Below the pieces are notes generated by a model that worked only from the letters and a program-made list of their open reading frames with translations, did no database searches and had not been told where the DNA came from. From the NCBI GenBank assembly GCA_031292465.1, contig JARLHB010000360.1:1-16730 (forward strand): a stretch of DNA of 16,730 nucleotides, given 5' to 3'. This document shows, one piece after another, positions 15,725-16,730 of this stretch (positions within the stretch are counted from its first letter, which is position 1; every line of letters starts with the position of its first letter). This stretch comes from Ignavibacteriaceae bacterium. Lineage in GTDB: Bacteria; Bacteroidota; Ignavibacteria; Ignavibacteriales; Ignavibacteriaceae. The position numbers and the translations under genes are program-made.

Positions 15725-16609
15725 ATGTTAAAGTTAGCATCAACTATACAACAAAGAAGAGAAAAGACTGAATTAGTCTTAGCCAACATTTATAATCTGT
15801 CCCCAATTCCCAAGGCAATGACCGAAGCAATGGAATTATTAAACAATCCTGCCGCCAGCGTTTCAGTTGTAACCAGCGTAATATCAAAAGATCAGGGACT
15901 TGTTACAAAGATATTAACTATTGCCAATTCTCCGCTCTATGGCTTGCAAAGGAAAGTAACATCAATAGATTTTGCAATTATGGTCCTCGGGTTTACAGAG
16001 CTTAAAAATATTATATCTGTATTATCTATGGCAGAGTCATTTAAGAACAAAACGGATAAATACCTTGACCAGAAAGAATTCTGGCTTCATTCTTATCTTA
16101 CTGGGAGCGCTGCCAAAAGGCTATCCGAAGACTTAGACTTCCCAAATAGCGGCGAAGCCTTTGTTGCCGGTTTTCTTCATGATATGGGTATTACAGTTAT
16201 TCATAAATATTTTCATCCTCATTTTATTGAGATACATAAAATGGTTACAGAAAATAATATCAGTTTTATTGAAGCAGAATATGAAACGTTAGGAATGAAT
16301 CACCAGGAGATTGGAAACTTTCTTGCCGAGAAGTGGAATTTCCCGGAGATTCTATGTGATGTTATTCTAAACCATCATAATCCTAATAGTTCGTCTTTAA
16401 ATAAGGTTTTAGCATCTATTGTCCACCTGGCCGATTATATGACACAGAAATTACAAATAGGGAATTCTTACTGGGATGCAAATTTAGAATTAAATCTTGC
16501 AGAAGCTGAGTTTTTAAGATTCAGGGATCCGGAAGAATTGGATCGTTTTATTAGAAATTACGAAGAATTATTTTCTTACCAGGCAAAAGCAGCAAGGTTT
16601 TTAAATTGA
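15725..16609 (+). CDS. HDOD-domain signalling protein (second of tandem pair)
   Basis: This 294-residue protein is a paralogue of the preceding gene. The two align without gaps from about residue 21 to 283, and the key residues fall at identical positions: His122, His152-Asp153, His193, His217-His218 and Asp237. Shared blocks include KDQGLVTKILTIANSPLYGL, HDMGIT, NHQEIGNFL and a VLASIVHLADYMTQKL segment identical or nearly so in both. The N-terminal 20 residues differ. It lies 14 bases after its partner in the same direction, preceded by an AAGAAAAAAG stretch that is a weak ribosome binding site. The layout indicates local gene duplication with both copies under selection. It may form a heterodimer with its neighbour; that is inference. 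Confidence 0.85.
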   Translation: MLKLASTIQQRREKTELVLANIYNLSPIPKAMTEAMELLNNPAASVSVVTSVISKDQGLVTKILTIANSPLYGLQRKVTSIDFAIMVLGFTELKNIISVLSMAESFKNKTDKYLDQKEFWLHSYLTGSAAKRLSEDLDFPNSGEAFVAGFLHDMGITVIHKYFHPHFIEIHKMVTENNISFIEAEYETLGMNHQEIGNFLAEKWNFPEILCDVILNHHNPNSSSLNKVLASIVHLADYMTQKLQIGNSYWDANLELNLAEAEFLRFRDPEELDRFIRNYEELFSYQAKAARFLN

Positions 16610-16730
16610 GAGTAATAAAACAAAATACTTTGACTTATGAATCATTTCATAAATCACTTCCGTACCTTACAAAATCAACCGGCCCGGGCGGTTCATTCAG
16701 GTTTATTAATATGGATACGGAAACTGAAGA
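16606..16730 (+). CDS. 5' start of an unidentified gene, cut by the right edge
   Basis: An open frame runs from TTG at 16606 to the window end (41 codons), overlapping the stop of the upstream gene (TTGA). The translated start reads RVIKQNTLTYESFHKSLPYL, then TKSTGPGGSFRFINMDTETE, and looks protein-like. A second in-frame TTG at 16630 is an alternative start. I do not recognise the family from this fragment. Its position suggests it belongs to the same unit as the HDOD genes. Confidence 0.45.
   Translation, partial: MRVIKQNTLTYESFHKSLPYLTKSTGPGGSFRFINMDTETE

Noticed and set aside
1..16730. CRISPR arrays, insertion sequences, tRNA or rRNA genes, and phage attachment sites.
   Set aside because: No repeat-spacer pattern, transposase, tRNA-like cloverleaf or rRNA sequence was seen. 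Nearly the whole window is occupied by co-directional flagellar genes.

Overview
The window holds a long, single-direction (+ strand) flagellar assembly cluster, nearly gap-free, followed by a motility sigma factor and two HDOD-domain proteins. The DNA is AT-rich. Many starts lack a convincing Shine-Dalgarno sequence, although a few (flgD, the TIGR02530-type gene, flgE, fliN) have strong ones. From protein style and gene complement I infer a Gram-negative-type bacterium, possibly of the FCB group (an Ignavibacteria-like lineage). That placement is a guess from composition and cannot be proven here. The gene order (fliK-flgD-small gene-flgE-fliL-fliM-fliN-fliO-P-Q-R-flhB-flhA-flhF-flhG-...-fliA) matches the fla/che arrangement known from Firmicutes and several other phyla.

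Region 1 (3-4433) encodes the hook: the 3' part of the hook-length ruler fliK, the hook cap flgD, a conserved small 'flagellar operon protein', and an enlarged hook protein flgE. flgE is preceded by two adjacent hairpins in its leader and followed by a strong intrinsic terminator. Region 2 (4434-4664) is a non-coding stretch that probably carries the promoter and leader for the next unit. Region 3 (4665-13861) is one tightly coupled operon. It encodes FliL, the C-ring proteins FliM and FliN, the export gate FliO/P/Q/R with FlhB and FlhA, and the placement and number regulators FlhF and FlhG. Starts and stops overlap or abut throughout (TAATG, ATGA, or gaps of 0-9 bases).

Region 4 (13980-16609) begins after a 118-base gap. 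It contains a 74-residue two-helix membrane protein of unknown function, a FliA-family sigma factor, and two tandem paralogous HDOD proteins. A further gene starts at the right edge.

Functionally, FliO/P/Q/R, FlhA and FlhB form the export gate. It first secretes the hook cap and hook subunits, and FliK with FlhB then switches the substrate class. FliM and FliN form the switch, FlhF and FlhG set flagellar position and number, and FliA would transcribe late genes. The most notable observations are these: the FliA-like sigma factor appears to lack sigma region 3; FlgE appears to carry a duplicated D2-type domain; two stable hairpins precede flgE; an uncharacterised membrane protein is translationally coupled to fliA; and the tandem HDOD proteins occupy the place where other clusters keep chemotaxis genes.
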